Counted from the stretch's first letter, positions 43,986-53,355 are shown. The stretch: 64,000 nucleotides of DNA from Acidimicrobium ferrooxidans (GCA_020723485.1 DYIU01000001.1:693850-757849); one strand, 5' to 3'. The notes: a model not told the origin generated them from the letters alone. Translations and numbers: made by a program.

Positions 43986-45176
43986 ATGGCGAAAGAGCAG
44001 CAAGACGTATACGTCCTTGACGCCTGCCGGACCGCGTTCGGCAAGGCGCGACCGGACGGCTTCTTCGGCCAGACACGAGCCGATGATATGGTGGTGAAGG
44101 TTATCCGGACGCTCATGGCCCGGAACCCCGACCTCGAGCCGTCCATGATCGACGACAACATCTGGGGAGCCACCACCCAGATGGGAGACCAGGGCCTGAC
44201 CCTGGGGCGCACCAGCGCCATCCTGGCCGGCCTTCCGGTCGACGTCCCGGGTTATTCGGTGGACCGCATGTGCGCCGGCGGCATGACCGCCATAAACTGC
44301 GGCGTGAGCGCTATCGCGATGGGCATGGCGGACGCCATAGTGGCCGGCGGGGTCGAGCACATGGGCCACCACCCGATGGGCCAGGGAGCAGACCCCAATC
44401 CCCGCTTCATCGCCGAGAAGATAGTCGACACCAGCGCCCTCAACATGGGCATGACCGCCGAGAACATCCACGACATGTACCCGAACCTCACCCGCCAGAT
44501 GGCCGACGAGTACGCCGTCTACTGCCAGAAGAAGGCCAAGGACGCGCTTGACGCGGGCTACTTCGACGACATCATCATCCCGATGACTGTCTGGACGACC
44601 GAGGGCTGGAAGGTCGCCGACCACGATGAGCAGCCGCGTCCCGAGGCGACCGTGGAGAACATGCAGGGCCTGCGCCTCCCGTTCCGCAAGGGCGGGCGTG
44701 TGACCGCGGGCAACTCATCCGGCCTGAACGATGGAGCCGCGGGCTCGATCCTGGTCTCCGGGAAGCTGGTCGAGAAGCTCGGCCTCAAGCCTAAGATGAA
44801 AGCGGTAGGCTTCGCCTACGCGGGTGTGCGGCCCGAGGTGATGGGCCTGGGCCCGGTACCTGCCACGGAGAAGGTGCTCGAGCGCACCGGCCTGAAGTTC
44901 GACGACCTCGACTTCATCGAGCTGAACGAGGCGTTCGCCGTTCAGTGCCTCGCCTACATCGATGCCTTCAAGATGGACGGCATCGAGGACAAGAGGCTGA
45001 ACCAGCTCGGCGGAGCTATCGCTTACGGACACCCGCTGGCCTCCTCCGGGGGGAGGCTCGTCGCGCACCTGGCGAAGCTGTTCGAGCTCAACCCCAAGGC
45101 CAAGTACGGGATAACCACCCTGTGTGTGGGCCTCGGCATGGGCGCCGCGACTATCTGGGAGAACGCGCAGAGCTAA
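43986..45176 (+). CDS. fadA: Acetyl-CoA acyltransferase (beta-oxidation thiolase)
   Basis: A 396-residue thiolase, the last step of fatty-acid beta-oxidation: 3-ketoacyl-CoA plus CoA gives acetyl-CoA and a shortened acyl-CoA. The nucleophile Cys96 is in RMCAGGMTA, the NEAFAVQ loop and His in YGHPLASSG are present, and the second Cys is in [15 protein letters not shown] before the ATG at 43986 decides the start; an upstream in-frame start lies within the hairpin. It is 36 bases before the multifunctional partner gene, forming a classic fadAB-type pair. Confidence 0.93.
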   Translation: MAKEQQDVYVLDACRTAFGKARPDGFFGQTRADDMVVKVIRTLMARNPDLEPSMIDDNIWGATTQMGDQGLTLGRTSAILAGLPVDVPGYSVDRMCAGGMTAINCGVSAIAMGMADAIVAGGVEHMGHHPMGQGADPNPRFIAEKIVDTSALNMGMTAENIHDMYPNLTRQMADEYAVYCQKKAKDALDAGYFDDIIIPMTVWTTEGWKVADHDEQPRPEATVENMQGLRLPFRKGGRVTAGNSSGLNDGAAGSILVSGKLVEKLGLKPKMKAVGFAYAGVRPEVMGLGPVPATEKVLERTGLKFDDLDFIELNEAFAVQCLAYIDAFKMDGIEDKRLNQLGGAIAYGHPLASSGGRLVAHLAKLFELNPKAKYGITTLCVGLGMGAATIWENAQS

Positions 45177-45212
45177 CCACCGCCATTCGGCGGGTTTTCG
45201 AAAGGAGGCAGG

Positions 45213-47285
45213 ATGGCGGAAGAGTTGATCACACAGTTCAAAGTTACCTACTACGACCACCCGAAGGCGGGCAAGCTCGCCATAATGACGATGGACAACG
45301 GCGCCGACTACAAGAAGCCGAACACGTTCGACGATAAGGCGCTCGCCTCGCTGAACGAGGCCATGGACGGCCTGGACAAGGACATCAAGGGACTGCTCCT
45401 CACGGGCAAGACGTTCATCTTCTCGGTGGGGGCGAACCTCATCGAGGCCGCGACCAAGCTCGAGAACAAGGATATGGCGGTCGAGATGGGGCGCGCGGGG
45501 CACGCCGCTTTCAAGCGGATAATGGACCTGGACGTCCCGACGCTCGCGGCCATCAACGGCGCGTGCCTGGGCGGCGGCCTGGAGATATCGCTCTACTGCG
45601 ACTACAGGACCGTCTCCACCGGCGTGACGGCGCTCGGGCTGCCCGAGTGCTTCGTGGGGCTGGTCCCCGCCTGGGGCGGGACGCAGCTCGTCCCGAAGCT
45701 CCTGGGCTACGAGAAGGCGGTCACGGTCATCCTCAAGAACCCGCTCCAGAACAACCGCTTCCTCAACGGTAAGTCGGCGTTCGAGATGGGTATCGCCGAC
45801 AGGCTCTTCGAGCCGGTGGAGTTCTTCGACCAGTCGGTTGAGCTGCTCGCGAACATCATCACCGGAGACGAGAAGATCGAGCGCGAGAAGGCCGACCTCT
45901 CAGACGCGAAGGAGCAGATCGCCGAGGCGCGCGAGTTCGTCAAGGGCCGCGTGCACGCCGGCCCGATAGCGCCCTACCTGGCCTGCGACCTGATGGAGGG
46001 CGCTGCCGAGTGGAGCCTCGACGACGGGTTCGAGAAGGAGAGCCAGGCGCTCGGCGACCTCGCCATGAGCGACCAGCTGAAGGCCTCGGTCTGGTCGTTC
46101 GACCTTGCCCAGCGCAGGGCGAAGCAGATGGTGGGCGTCCCAGCCGATGCGCAGGCCCTGCCGGTAAACAAGGTCGGCGTCATAGGCGCCGGGCTCATGG
46201 CGTCCCAGATGGGATTCCTGTTCCTGCAGCGCCTCGAGGTGCCCGTTGTGATGAAGGACATCAGCCAGGAAGTGCTCGACAAGTGCAAGGAGTACATCGA
46301 CGGCCAGCTCGACCGCCTTGTGAAGAAGGGCAAGGCAGAGCAGCCGAAGGCCGACTTCCTGAAGACCCTGATGACCTACACGCTCGAGGACAAGGACTTC
46401 GAGGGCTGCGACTTCGTCATAGAGGCGGTCTTCGAGAACATGGACATCAAGAAGAAGGTCTTCGCGGCGGCGGAGGCGTTCGTGAGCGAGACCGCCATCC
46501 TGGCGACCAACACCTCTACGCTCTCCATCACCGAGATGCAGAGCGACCTCAAGAACCCGGAGAGGGTCGTCGGGTTCCACTTCTTCAACCCGATATCGGC
46601 GATGCCCCTGCTCGAGATAATCAGGGGCAAGAAGACCAACGACGTGACCGTGGCGACCGCGGGCGCCGTCGGCAAGAAGATCCGCAAGACGATGGTCTTC
46701 ATGAACGACGCGCCGGGCTTCCTGGTCAACAGGATGCTGATCCGCCAGAGCGTGGTGGTAGGCGACATCGGCATGGGACCCAACACGCCGCAGGAGATAG
46801 ACGACGCGATACTGGACCTCGGCCTTCCCATGGGCCCGTTCGACCTGATGGCGCTCGTCGGCCCGGCGGTGGCCCTGCACTCCACCGAGACGCTGGCCGC
46901 GGCGTTCCCCGACAGGTACCACGTGGACCCGAACGTCGCCAAGATAGTCGAGATGAAGAAGCCGGGCATCTACCTGCCGTTCACCAAGGACGTCGACCCG
47001 GAAGTCGAGGCCGTCATGGTGAAGGACGACAAGCTGCCCAAGCTCTCGGCCGACGAGATACGCGCCAAGGTGCTGGAGGCGCTCGCCGACGAGGCGCGCC
47101 GCATCCTGGACGAAGGCGTGGTCGCCGAGCCGCAGGACATCGACACCGGGCTCATCTTCGGCGCCGGGTACCCGTTCTTCATGGGCGGGCTCACCCGCTA
47201 CCTCGACCAGAAGGGCATCAGCCAGAAGGTCAACGGTAAGCCGTTCATGACCGAGGACGACGTCGTCGCCTACCTGAAACGATAG
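45213..47285 (+). CDS. fadB: Multifunctional enoyl-CoA hydratase / 3-hydroxyacyl-CoA dehydrogenase
   Basis: A 690-residue two-part enzyme. The N-terminal crotonase domain (about 1-270) has NGACLGGGLEISLYCDYRT and GLPECFVGLVPAWGGTQL; the central NAD-binding domain (about 310-490) begins VGVIGAGLMASQMG and includes VGFHFFNPISAMPLLEII; two C-terminal dehydrogenase domains follow. It hydrates enoyl-CoA and oxidises the product, feeding the adjacent thiolase. GAAAGGAGG precedes the ATG. The crotonase domain extends to an Asn/Ala-rich active site consistent with FadB/FadJ. Its TAG stop abuts an inverted-repeat element. Confidence 0.94.
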   Translation: MAEELITQFKVTYYDHPKAGKLAIMTMDNGADYKKPNTFDDKALASLNEAMDGLDKDIKGLLLTGKTFIFSVGANLIEAATKLENKDMAVEMGRAGHAAFKRIMDLDVPTLAAINGACLGGGLEISLYCDYRTVSTGVTALGLPECFVGLVPAWGGTQLVPKLLGYEKAVTVILKNPLQNNRFLNGKSAFEMGIADRLFEPVEFFDQSVELLANIITGDEKIEREKADLSDAKEQIAEAREFVKGRVHAGPIAPYLACDLMEGAAEWSLDDGFEKESQALGDLAMSDQLKASVWSFDLAQRRAKQMVGVPADAQALPVNKVGVIGAGLMASQMGFLFLQRLEVPVVMKDISQEVLDKCKEYIDGQLDRLVKKGKAEQPKADFLKTLMTYTLEDKDFEGCDFVIEAVFENMDIKKKVFAAAEAFVSETAILATNTSTLSITEMQSDLKNPERVVGFHFFNPISAMPLLEIIRGKKTNDVTVATAGAVGKKIRKTMVFMNDAPGFLVNRMLIRQSVVVGDIGMGPNTPQEIDDAILDLGLPMGPFDLMALVGPAVALHSTETLAAAFPDRYHVDPNVAKIVEMKKPGIYLPFTKDVDPEVEAVMVKDDKLPKLSADEIRAKVLEALADEARRILDEGVVAEPQDIDTGLIFGAGYPFFMGGLTRYLDQKGISQKVNGKPFMTEDDVVAYLKR

Positions 47286-47350
47286 GGGTCAGACCACTTT
47301 CGTTGCGTTAGCAACATCAGCAACAGGAACAACACGAAACCGGTCTGAGC
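47285..47350. repeat. REPIN-like element (GGTCAGACC subtype, decayed right arm)
   Basis: The left arm GGGGTCAGACCACTTTCG starts at the last base of the fadB stop codon. The right arm AACACGAAACCGGTCTGAGC (47331-47350) is a mismatched complement. The spacer holds GCAACA-type units. Confidence 0.65.
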
Positions 47351-47362
47351 GACTGGAAGACG

Positions 47363-47399
47363 AAAAAGAAGGAGGGCGGCCTTCAACGGCCGCCCTCCT
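47363..47399 (-). terminator. Strong intrinsic terminator
   Basis: A perfect 12-bp stem (AGGAGGGCGGCC and its complement, six-base loop). Read on the minus strand it runs into TTCTTTTTCG, so it mainly ends the GyrI-like/nucleoside-hydrolase transcript. The stem could also slow plus-strand transcription from fadB. Confidence 0.8.
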
Positions 47400-47401
47400 G
47401 C

Positions 47402-47488
47402 ACACCGGAGTCAGGTCACCTGTTGCGTTTCAAGCGTTTTCTTGGGCATGTGGTCCAAACGCAACAAGTGACCTGACACCGTGTTGCA
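47402..47488. repeat. REPIN-like element
   Basis: The arms at 47402-47430 (GGAGTCAGGTCACCTGTTGC) and 47458-47488 (GCAACAAGTGACCTGACACC) are inverted around a 27-base spacer with a few mismatches. It lies between the terminator and the stop of the GyrI-like gene. Confidence 0.8.
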
Positions 47489-47489
47489 T

Positions 47490-47954
47490 TCAGATCGGGA
47501 AGAGCATCTGGGTGAGGTTGTCCTCCGGTCGCTCGACCTGCTCGGGGTCGGTGAGGTACGCTTCGCGCGGGGGCCCGGTGAGCTCGAGCCCGTTCTCCTT
47601 CATGTAGGCGAATAGCTCCTCGTAGGTCTGCTCCAGCGTTTCGTACGGCCCCCGGTGCATGGTCTGCAGGAACTTCCCGCCCGGCAGGACGCGGAAAGCG
47701 ACCTCGCCTTCTCCGGCTACCTCACTCACCATCGGCGCGCAGGCCTCCATCTCGAAGTCATCCGGGTCCATGTCCATGTCGGGGTAGAGCGCGAGCGGCG
47801 GCCCGCCGGGGATTCCACCGGCCTCTCCCAACCGGGCGTAGATCATCCCGTACGCCCTGCCGATGTCCTCCTTTACCTTCTCCATGGAGGTCCGGAACCT
47901 CACGCACAGCGCCGGCTGGTCCGGTAGCTCCACCGTCTCGACCTCAACACTCAT
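47490..47954 (-). CDS. GyrI-like / AraC effector-binding domain protein
   Basis: A 154-residue stand-alone small-molecule-binding domain of the GyrI-like (SOUL/effector-binding) fold. It has the characteristic opening VETVELPDQPALCVRFRTSM, a central GGPPLALY, then the FLQTMHRGPYETLEQTYEELF signature in two parts. It has no DNA-binding domain. Relatives bind or hydrolyse hydrophobic or cyclic molecules. It overlaps the end of the nucleoside hydrolase gene by 11 bases, so translation is coupled. Substrate unknown. Confidence 0.85.
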   Translation of the reverse strand: MSVEVETVELPDQPALCVRFRTSMEKVKEDIGRAYGMIYARLGEAGGIPGGPPLALYPDMDMDPDDFEMEACAPMVSEVAGEGEVAFRVLPGGKFLQTMHRGPYETLEQTYEELFAYMKENGLELTGPPREAYLTDPEQVERPEDNLTQMLFPI

Positions 47955-48903
47955 TGCAACCTCCTTTTGCCGGATCAGAATAGTCTTGTCCTTTGTTACT
48001 CTTGTTGCTGATGTTGCTAACGTAACGAAAATGGTCTGACCCCATTCGTTCGAGGAACTCCTCGACTACGACTCGCGGCTCGAGCAGGCGGCGCGGCGCC
48101 TTTACCGGAGAAACGCCGCCTTCCGGGTCGGGCTCGAGGACCCCCAGCTTGAGCCGCCCGCGGCGGAGGCGCAGCGCCCCCTCCTCGAATTCCCCGAATA
48201 TCTCTGGGCGCCGCAGGTATACGGCCGCCACGACGTCCCATGGGAAGAAGCCGCCGCCCTTGCCGGAAATCGGGACCACCCGGTTGAACTTCAACCAGGA
48301 GTCGATAGGCCCGGCGAGGTACCGCGCTACCTCGTTATCCATGCCGCCCAGCCTGTCCAGGTCGGAACGGGTGAAGAGCGCCTGCCTGCACAGGTCGCCC
48401 GAGATGAGGACTTTCTCGCAGGGAGCGGCGAGCACGCGGCCGGCCGCTTCGGTGTCCTTGAAGAAGTTGAACTCGAAAGGCGAGCCGAACGAGCCGCCCA
48501 TGATAACGAGCCGCCCGAGCTTCTCGTAGAAGGAGCCCTCGAGCATGCCCGCAGTCGCGACGTTCGTGAGCGGGCCCAGGGCGAGGACGGTCATCTCGCC
48601 GGGATTCTCGACCACTGCCTCGGCAAGGAAACGGCTGGCGGCAGTCTCGACGCCGAGGTCTTTCCGGTTGACCGCCCCGGCGAGGACGGGCACGTCGGAG
48701 CGGCCGCAGACGTCAACGATCTCCTCCGCCTTGGAGAACGCCTTCTCCTGGGAGGCGTTGCCGTGCACGACCGTGAGCCCGAGCACGTCGAACTCTTCCT
48801 GAAGGGCCAGCAGGAACAGGATGGCGAGGCCGTCGTCAACGTCCTTGAACCTGTAACCGGTCGCCGGGTCGGTGTCGATGATTACCGCGCTCGCCGCCGC
48901 CAT
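47944..48903 (-). CDS. Inosine-uridine-preferring nucleoside hydrolase family
   Basis: A 319-residue hydrolase that splits nucleosides into base and ribose using a calcium-binding Asp cluster. The N-terminal cluster is DTDPATGYRFKDVDDGLAI, which contains the usual DTDPG...DDA aspartates separated by about six extra residues. Further family features are VHGNAS, ALGPLTNVA and IMGGSF. The last 35 or so residues (from MGSDHFRYVSNIS onward) are read from an inverted-repeat arm plus flanking sequence, so the natural C-terminus has been extended. The tail overlaps the start of the GyrI-like gene. Confidence 0.85.
   Translation of the reverse strand: MAAASAVIIDTDPATGYRFKDVDDGLAILFLLALQEEFDVLGLTVVHGNASQEKAFSKAEEIVDVCGRSDVPVLAGAVNRKDLGVETAASRFLAEAVVENPGEMTVLALGPLTNVATAGMLEGSFYEKLGRLVIMGGSFGSPFEFNFFKDTEAAGRVLAAPCEKVLISGDLCRQALFTRSDLDRLGGMDNEVARYLAGPIDSWLKFNRVVPISGKGGGFFPWDVVAAVYLRRPEIFGEFEEGALRLRRGRLKLGVLEPDPEGGVSPVKAPRRLLEPRVVVEEFLERMGSDHFRYVSNISNKSNKGQDYSDPAKGGCNEC
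48002..48046 (-). repeat. Repeat arm inside the nucleoside hydrolase coding end
   Basis: On the minus strand, GGGGTCAGACCATTTTCGTT, then ACGTTAGCAACATCAGCAA. It matches the left half of the element at 47285. It is wholly coding, in frame, as the hydrolase C-terminal tail. Confidence 0.75.
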
Positions 48904-48970
48904 TTCGCCTCCCGTGGTTAGCCTGGTGATACGATATAACAGGCCGGCCCGGCCTTCCAGCCGGCCAAAC

Positions 48971-49038
48971 GCAAATCGGGGTCAGGTCACTTGTTGCATT
49001 CTCGACGGCAGGGCTTAAACCCAGGCCTGACCCCAGTT
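48971..49038. repeat. REPIN-like element (short right arm)
   Basis: GGGGTCAGGTCACTTGTTGC starts at 48978 and a shorter complementary CCTGACCCC is near 49026-49034. It lies between the divergent nucleoside hydrolase and arginase-family genes and covers much of their shared promoter region. Confidence 0.7.
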
Positions 49039-49058
49039 CAAGTCCTGGAGGGAGAGAT

Positions 49059-50102
49059 TTGGATTTCGCCGTGTTCGGGTGCTCGCTCGACGCGCTGGAC
49101 GACGCCGACAAGATAGCGATGAAGCTCGCGTACATGTCGGCCGTCAGGCAGGGCATCGTTGCGGATGGACTCGCGCGCGACCCGTACGACCTCCTGGTCC
49201 GCGCCCTTTCCGGGCTACCGGGCATCACGCTTGCCGGAAAGCTCGGGCTCGAGCCGTTCCTGACCCCCAGGCCGGCGCCCGACACCGCGGGGGTAGACCC
49301 CGGACACTACCGCAAGTTCCTGGACTCCGGGGGTTGCTCTGAGGTCTCCGCGAGGCTCCGAGAGTTCGTGGAGGACGACGTCCTGCCGTTAAGGCCCCTG
49401 CTTGTCGGGGTTGACCACGCGCTGACCGGCGGCGTCCTCGAGGCGCTCGCCGGGTCCGGCGCGGAGCCGGCCCTGCTGGTCCTCGACAGCCACTTTGACG
49501 CCATCCCCGCTGAGGTAAGGCGGAAAGCTTACCTGGGCGCTGGCGGGGGAGCCGGCGGGACGGGGTCGTCGGTCCCGGACAGCTACACCTGCGGCACCTG
49601 GCTCGCCGCGGTGATCGACAGGGGCCTGGTCGCGCCGGGAGACGTGGTGGTGCTCGGCCCGTCTGACGACCCGGGCGAGCCGTCTCCCGGAGAGCCGGAG
49701 AGTCTTGCCGCCTACCGGCGGGTATACCGCGCCTGTGTGGAGAGAGGAGTGCGGGTCGTTGGTAAGAAGGCTTTACGCGAAGCGGGCATTCGCGAGTCAA
49801 TAGAGGAAGCGCTGGCCGGGCTCGAGGGCAGGCCCGTCTACGTCTCCCTGGACGCCGATGTCGGGTCAGGAGACGATGTGAAGGCGGTCAGGTTCCTCGA
49901 CACAATCGGGCTCACCTTCGGCGAGGTGACGCAGACAGGGCGCGAGCTCGGGGCCGCGCTGGCCGCGCGGGGGATGGACGTCGCGGGGCTCGACATAATG
50001 GAGGTCGACGTGCACCTTGCCGACATACCGGGCTCAGGGGACCGCACCGTCGAGATGTGCGCGGCTTTCACGCGGGAGCTGCTCGCGGGGGTGATGAGAT
50101 GA
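49059..50102 (+). CDS. Arginase/agmatinase/formimidoylglutamase family protein
   Basis: A 347-residue ureohydrolase-fold protein. The three metal motifs are present in modified form: GVDHALTG (usual GGDHS), LDSHFD (usual DAHxD) and SLDADVGSGDD (usual SxDxDxxDP). The metal ligands themselves are kept, so it should bind two Mn ions, but the substrate loops differ and the specificity is open. The TTG start is chosen because GGAGGGAG lies just upstream. The gene overlaps the alpha-galactosidase start (ATGA), forming an unusual two-gene operon. Confidence 0.8.
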   Translation: MDFAVFGCSLDALDDADKIAMKLAYMSAVRQGIVADGLARDPYDLLVRALSGLPGITLAGKLGLEPFLTPRPAPDTAGVDPGHYRKFLDSGGCSEVSARLREFVEDDVLPLRPLLVGVDHALTGGVLEALAGSGAEPALLVLDSHFDAIPAEVRRKAYLGAGGGAGGTGSSVPDSYTCGTWLAAVIDRGLVAPGDVVVLGPSDDPGEPSPGEPESLAAYRRVYRACVERGVRVVGKKALREAGIRESIEEALAGLEGRPVYVSLDADVGSGDDVKAVRFLDTIGLTFGEVTQTGRELGAALAARGMDVAGLDIMEVDVHLADIPGSGDRTVEMCAAFTRELLAGVMR

Positions 50103-52411
50103 GCGAGGAACTGGCGGTCGGGGCAGAGGGCGGCTGCAGGCTGGAGTTCGATACCGGGGACGGGAGCTTCGCGGTGTTCGCCGGAGACATCCCCATCTTC
50201 GAGCGGGCCACCGGGCAGGTCCTCCTGCGAAGGAAGAAGGAGCTCGAGAAGTATTCGACCGCCGGCGAATGGAGCGCCCGTGCCCCTGCCACCGGGACCT
50301 CGCTCCACCTCGAGAAGAGCGAGGAATGGGGCCGCATGCTCTTCCGCGCCCGCGCGGAGGGGCGCGCACTCATCCTCGAGCTGGGCATCGCATGGGAAGG
50401 CGAGGGCGACCCGCGGCCCGTGGAGGCGCTCGCCCCGCTCTTCGTCCCGGCGGGCGGCCTCTGGCCGGGCCGCCCGAGCGTGAAGCCGTGGCGGGTATAC
50501 GTGAACGGATGGCAGTGCTGGACGCCGACGGGCGTGCTGGAGAGCAGGCGGTCGAGCTCATACCTCTTTCCTCTGTTCATGCCCCGCGTGCTCAAGCCGA
50601 TGCTCGCCAACACCGCCACGCCGGTCTCCTCCGAGCGGGGGTCCTTCGAGAGCGAGTGGTTCGGAGGGCTGGCGGACGTCGAGCGCCATGATTCCGTCGT
50701 GCTGGGGTTCACCGGTGTGACGCGCGCCCTCTCACAGATCTCGACGAGGCTCAGCCGCAGGCCGGAGCTCTCAGAGATGGAGGCGGCGTGCCGCTTCGAG
50801 GGAAAGGTCCCCGCGCGTGGGGAGGTCATGTGGAGCGAGCCGCTCGCGGTCATACCGGGTGACCTCTCCGGGGCCAACCTCGAGCTGTACGCCGAGTTGA
50901 CCGCCGCCGCCCAGGGGGTCGGCGAGACGTCGCACGCCCCGTCGGGTTGGTGCTCCTGGTACCAGTATTTCACCGGCGTCACAAGGGAGAACGTGCTCTC
51001 CAACCTGGAGCTGCTGTCCGGTCGCTACGCGGACCTGGGCATCGAGCTGGTCCAGGTGGACGACGGCTACCAGGCGGAGGTGGGGGACTGGCTCGAGACC
51101 AGCGGCGGGTTCCCCGGCGGAATGGAAGAGGTCGCACGTGAGATAAGCTCGCGAGGCAAGGTGCCGGGGATATGGGTCGCCCCGTTCACCGTCACCAGGG
51201 GCTCGCGCATCTTCCGCGAGAAGAAGGACTGGCTCATAAAGAAGAAGCGCAGGCCGGTGCTCGCTGGGGCGAGCCCGGACTGGGGCGGCAGGTACTACGG
51301 CCTGGACCCGTCACACCCGGAGGTGCTCTCCTACGTGCGCGAGGTGTTCAGCACGCTGGCACGCCAGGGCTACGCCTACTTCAAGCTCGACTTCCTGGCT
51401 ACAGGAATGCTCGAGGGCAGGCGTCACGACACCTCCATCACGCGTGCCGAGGCGATGCGCCGGGCTCTCGAGGTCATCAGGGAGGCTGTCGGAGACGATT
51501 GCATGCTCATCGCGGCAGGCGGGCCGATAATGCTCGGCACCGGGATACTGGACGCCCAGCGTATCGGCACCGACGTCGCACCAGCATGGCGGCCGACCTT
51601 CCAGCGCCTCATCCGCGACCGCGCCACCCCGGGCACGCGCAACTGCCTGGTCAACCTGTTTACGCGCTGCTTCATGAACGGGCGCCTCTTCGAGGCGGAC
51701 CCCGACTGCCTGCTGCTGCGCGCCGAGGAAGGGGAGCTCACCGCCGACGAGCGAATGACCCTGGCCTCCGGCATCGCGGTGTTCGGAGGCGCGTTCCTCA
51801 TCTCCGACGATCTCGGCTTGTGGGGCCCGGAGCAGGAGGAGGCCGCCGCCCGGGTGCTGCCGCCGGTGCGGGGATGCCCCCGGTGCCCCGACCTCTGGAA
51901 GAGCGAGATGCCGAGGCTGCTCCTCTCGACCCTCGAGGACCCGGAAGGCGCGTACCACCTCCTGTGGGTGGTGAACTGGGCTGACACCGAGCGGGACGCG
52001 GAGGTCTGTCTGGACGAGCTCGGCATTCCACCCGGGCGTTACCACGCTTACGAGTTCTGGACCCGGAGTTACCTGGGCGAGACGGGCGGCGCCCTTTCGC
52101 TCGGCTCGCTGCCGCCGCACGGCTCGGCGGTAGTGAGGCTCACACCGGCGGGCGACGAGCCCCGGCTCGTGGGTTCGAACCTGCACGTCACACAGGGGGC
52201 CGCTGAGCTCGAGCGCTTCGAGGCCCGCCCGGGTGCGCTGAGTCTCTCGTTCTCCAGCCCGATAAGGACGTCAGCCGCGGTCGCGTTGAGCGTGCCGGGG
52301 GCGGGCGAACTCCGGGCTGGCGAAGACGTGAACGTGGAGCGCCTTACCACCAGCGTCTACAGGCTCGAGTTCGAGCTCGACCGCCGCGGCGACCTCGAGC
52401 TCGAGTTCTGA
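50099..52411 (+). CDS. Alpha-galactosidase (GH36/melibiase type)
   Basis: A 770-residue glycoside hydrolase releasing alpha-galactose or related residues. An N-terminal beta-sandwich leads to the TIM barrel with WCSWYQYF, the VDDGYQAEVGDW loop, YFKLDFL holding the nucleophile Asp near residue 440, and GTDVAPAW near 500 holding the probable acid/base Asp; a C-terminal beta domain ends the protein. No signal peptide, so it is cytosolic, acting on imported sugars. The start ATG overlaps the arginase-family stop. The first codons are preceded by GGGGGTGATG. Confidence 0.88.
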   Translation: MSEELAVGAEGGCRLEFDTGDGSFAVFAGDIPIFERATGQVLLRRKKELEKYSTAGEWSARAPATGTSLHLEKSEEWGRMLFRARAEGRALILELGIAWEGEGDPRPVEALAPLFVPAGGLWPGRPSVKPWRVYVNGWQCWTPTGVLESRRSSSYLFPLFMPRVLKPMLANTATPVSSERGSFESEWFGGLADVERHDSVVLGFTGVTRALSQISTRLSRRPELSEMEAACRFEGKVPARGEVMWSEPLAVIPGDLSGANLELYAELTAAAQGVGETSHAPSGWCSWYQYFTGVTRENVLSNLELLSGRYADLGIELVQVDDGYQAEVGDWLETSGGFPGGMEEVAREISSRGKVPGIWVAPFTVTRGSRIFREKKDWLIKKKRRPVLAGASPDWGGRYYGLDPSHPEVLSYVREVFSTLARQGYAYFKLDFLATGMLEGRRHDTSITRAEAMRRALEVIREAVGDDCMLIAAGGPIMLGTGILDAQRIGTDVAPAWRPTFQRLIRDRATPGTRNCLVNLFTRCFMNGRLFEADPDCLLLRAEEGELTADERMTLASGIAVFGGAFLISDDLGLWGPEQEEAAARVLPPVRGCPRCPDLWKSEMPRLLLSTLEDPEGAYHLLWVVNWADTERDAEVCLDELGIPPGRYHAYEFWTRSYLGETGGALSLGSLPPHGSAVVRLTPAGDEPRLVGSNLHVTQGAAELERFEARPGALSLSFSSPIRTSAAVALSVPGAGELRAGEDVNVERLTTSVYRLEFELDRRGDLELEF

Positions 52412-52502
52412 TGCAAAGCGGGGTCAGGTCACTTGTTGCATTTCAAGCATTTATCTCCAACGGAGGCGGAAAATGCAACAAGTGACCTGACCCCATTGTG
52501 CA
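52412..52502. repeat. REPIN-like element, 29-bp arms
   Basis: The arms at 52412-52440 and 52474-52502 (TGCAACAAGTGACCTGACC and complement) are inverted around a 33-base spacer with few mismatches. It begins one base after the alpha-galactosidase stop and ends 13 bases before the next ATG. Confidence 0.85.
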
Positions 52503-52515
52503 GAAAGGAGCCGCA

Positions 52516-53355
52516 ATGCCGTTCACCGATATCGATGGTGTAGAGATCGCCTACGAGACGCGCGGCGAGGGCCCGCCGGTGGTTTTCCTGCACTGCTGGA
52601 TGGGCAACAGGTCCCTCTACTTCGAGCAGGTGGCCCGCTTCTCCCGCGACTACCGGTGCATCAGCATGGACTTTCCCGGCCACGGCGAGTCGGGCCCGTC
52701 GGAAGACTACTCAGTCGAGTACTTCGGCGAGGTCGTCGCCGGCCTCATGAGAGAGCTGGGCGTTGAGAGGGCCGTCTTCGTCGGGCACAGCATGGGCGGC
52801 ATGGTGAGCCTCTACCTGGCCCTGGAGCACCCGGAGCTGGTGGAAGGTCTGGTGCTGCTCGACACAACGTCGTACCTCTCGGGGTTCCTCCTGCAGAGGT
52901 GGATAGCGACTGCGGTGGTCCTCCTCGGCTCCGTCGGCTGCAGGATAAGCGACCAGGGGTTCAAGGCCGTTAAGGCGCTCGCGGCGGCGTTCGGGGCGAC
53001 GGCCCTCTTCTGCCGCCCGGAGGCGAAGGTGATAACGGGCCGGGAGTGCTACCGGGTCGACAACTACGTGATGGTGAAGACCATCGACAGCTTCCGGCGC
53101 TTCGACGTGACCGGCAGGCTCGGCGAGATAGACGCGCCGACGCTCGTAGTGGTGGGGGCGGCCGACATGCTCGCGGACTTGCGCCACGCCCGCAGGATGA
53201 CGAACGGGATAACCGGGTCCCAGATGGTGGTTATCGGCCACGCCGGCCACATGGCCCTCATCGAGAAGCCGGACGAGGTGAACTCGGCGATGGCCGCCTT
53301 CCTCGAGCGCATCCGACCCCTGCGGGAGACAGGGCAGGAGGCAGCGGCCAGGTGA
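52516..53355 (+). CDS. Alpha/beta hydrolase
   Basis: A 279-residue soluble hydrolase of the classic epoxide-hydrolase/haloperoxidase/lactonase-like subgroup. The oxyanion motif is HCWMG (residues 26-30), the nucleophile is Ser92 in GHSMGG, the acid is in VVGAADML and His is in GHAGHMALIEKPDEV near the end. Family length is normal. AAAGGAG before the ATG at 52516 decides the start. Substrate cannot be predicted. It follows a REPIN-like element that separates it from the sugar genes. Confidence 0.87.
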   Translation: MPFTDIDGVEIAYETRGEGPPVVFLHCWMGNRSLYFEQVARFSRDYRCISMDFPGHGESGPSEDYSVEYFGEVVAGLMRELGVERAVFVGHSMGGMVSLYLALEHPELVEGLVLLDTTSYLSGFLLQRWIATAVVLLGSVGCRISDQGFKAVKALAAAFGATALFCRPEAKVITGRECYRVDNYVMVKTIDSFRRFDVTGRLGEIDAPTLVVVGAADMLADLRHARRMTNGITGSQMVVIGHAGHMALIEKPDEVNSAMAAFLERIRPLRETGQEAAAR

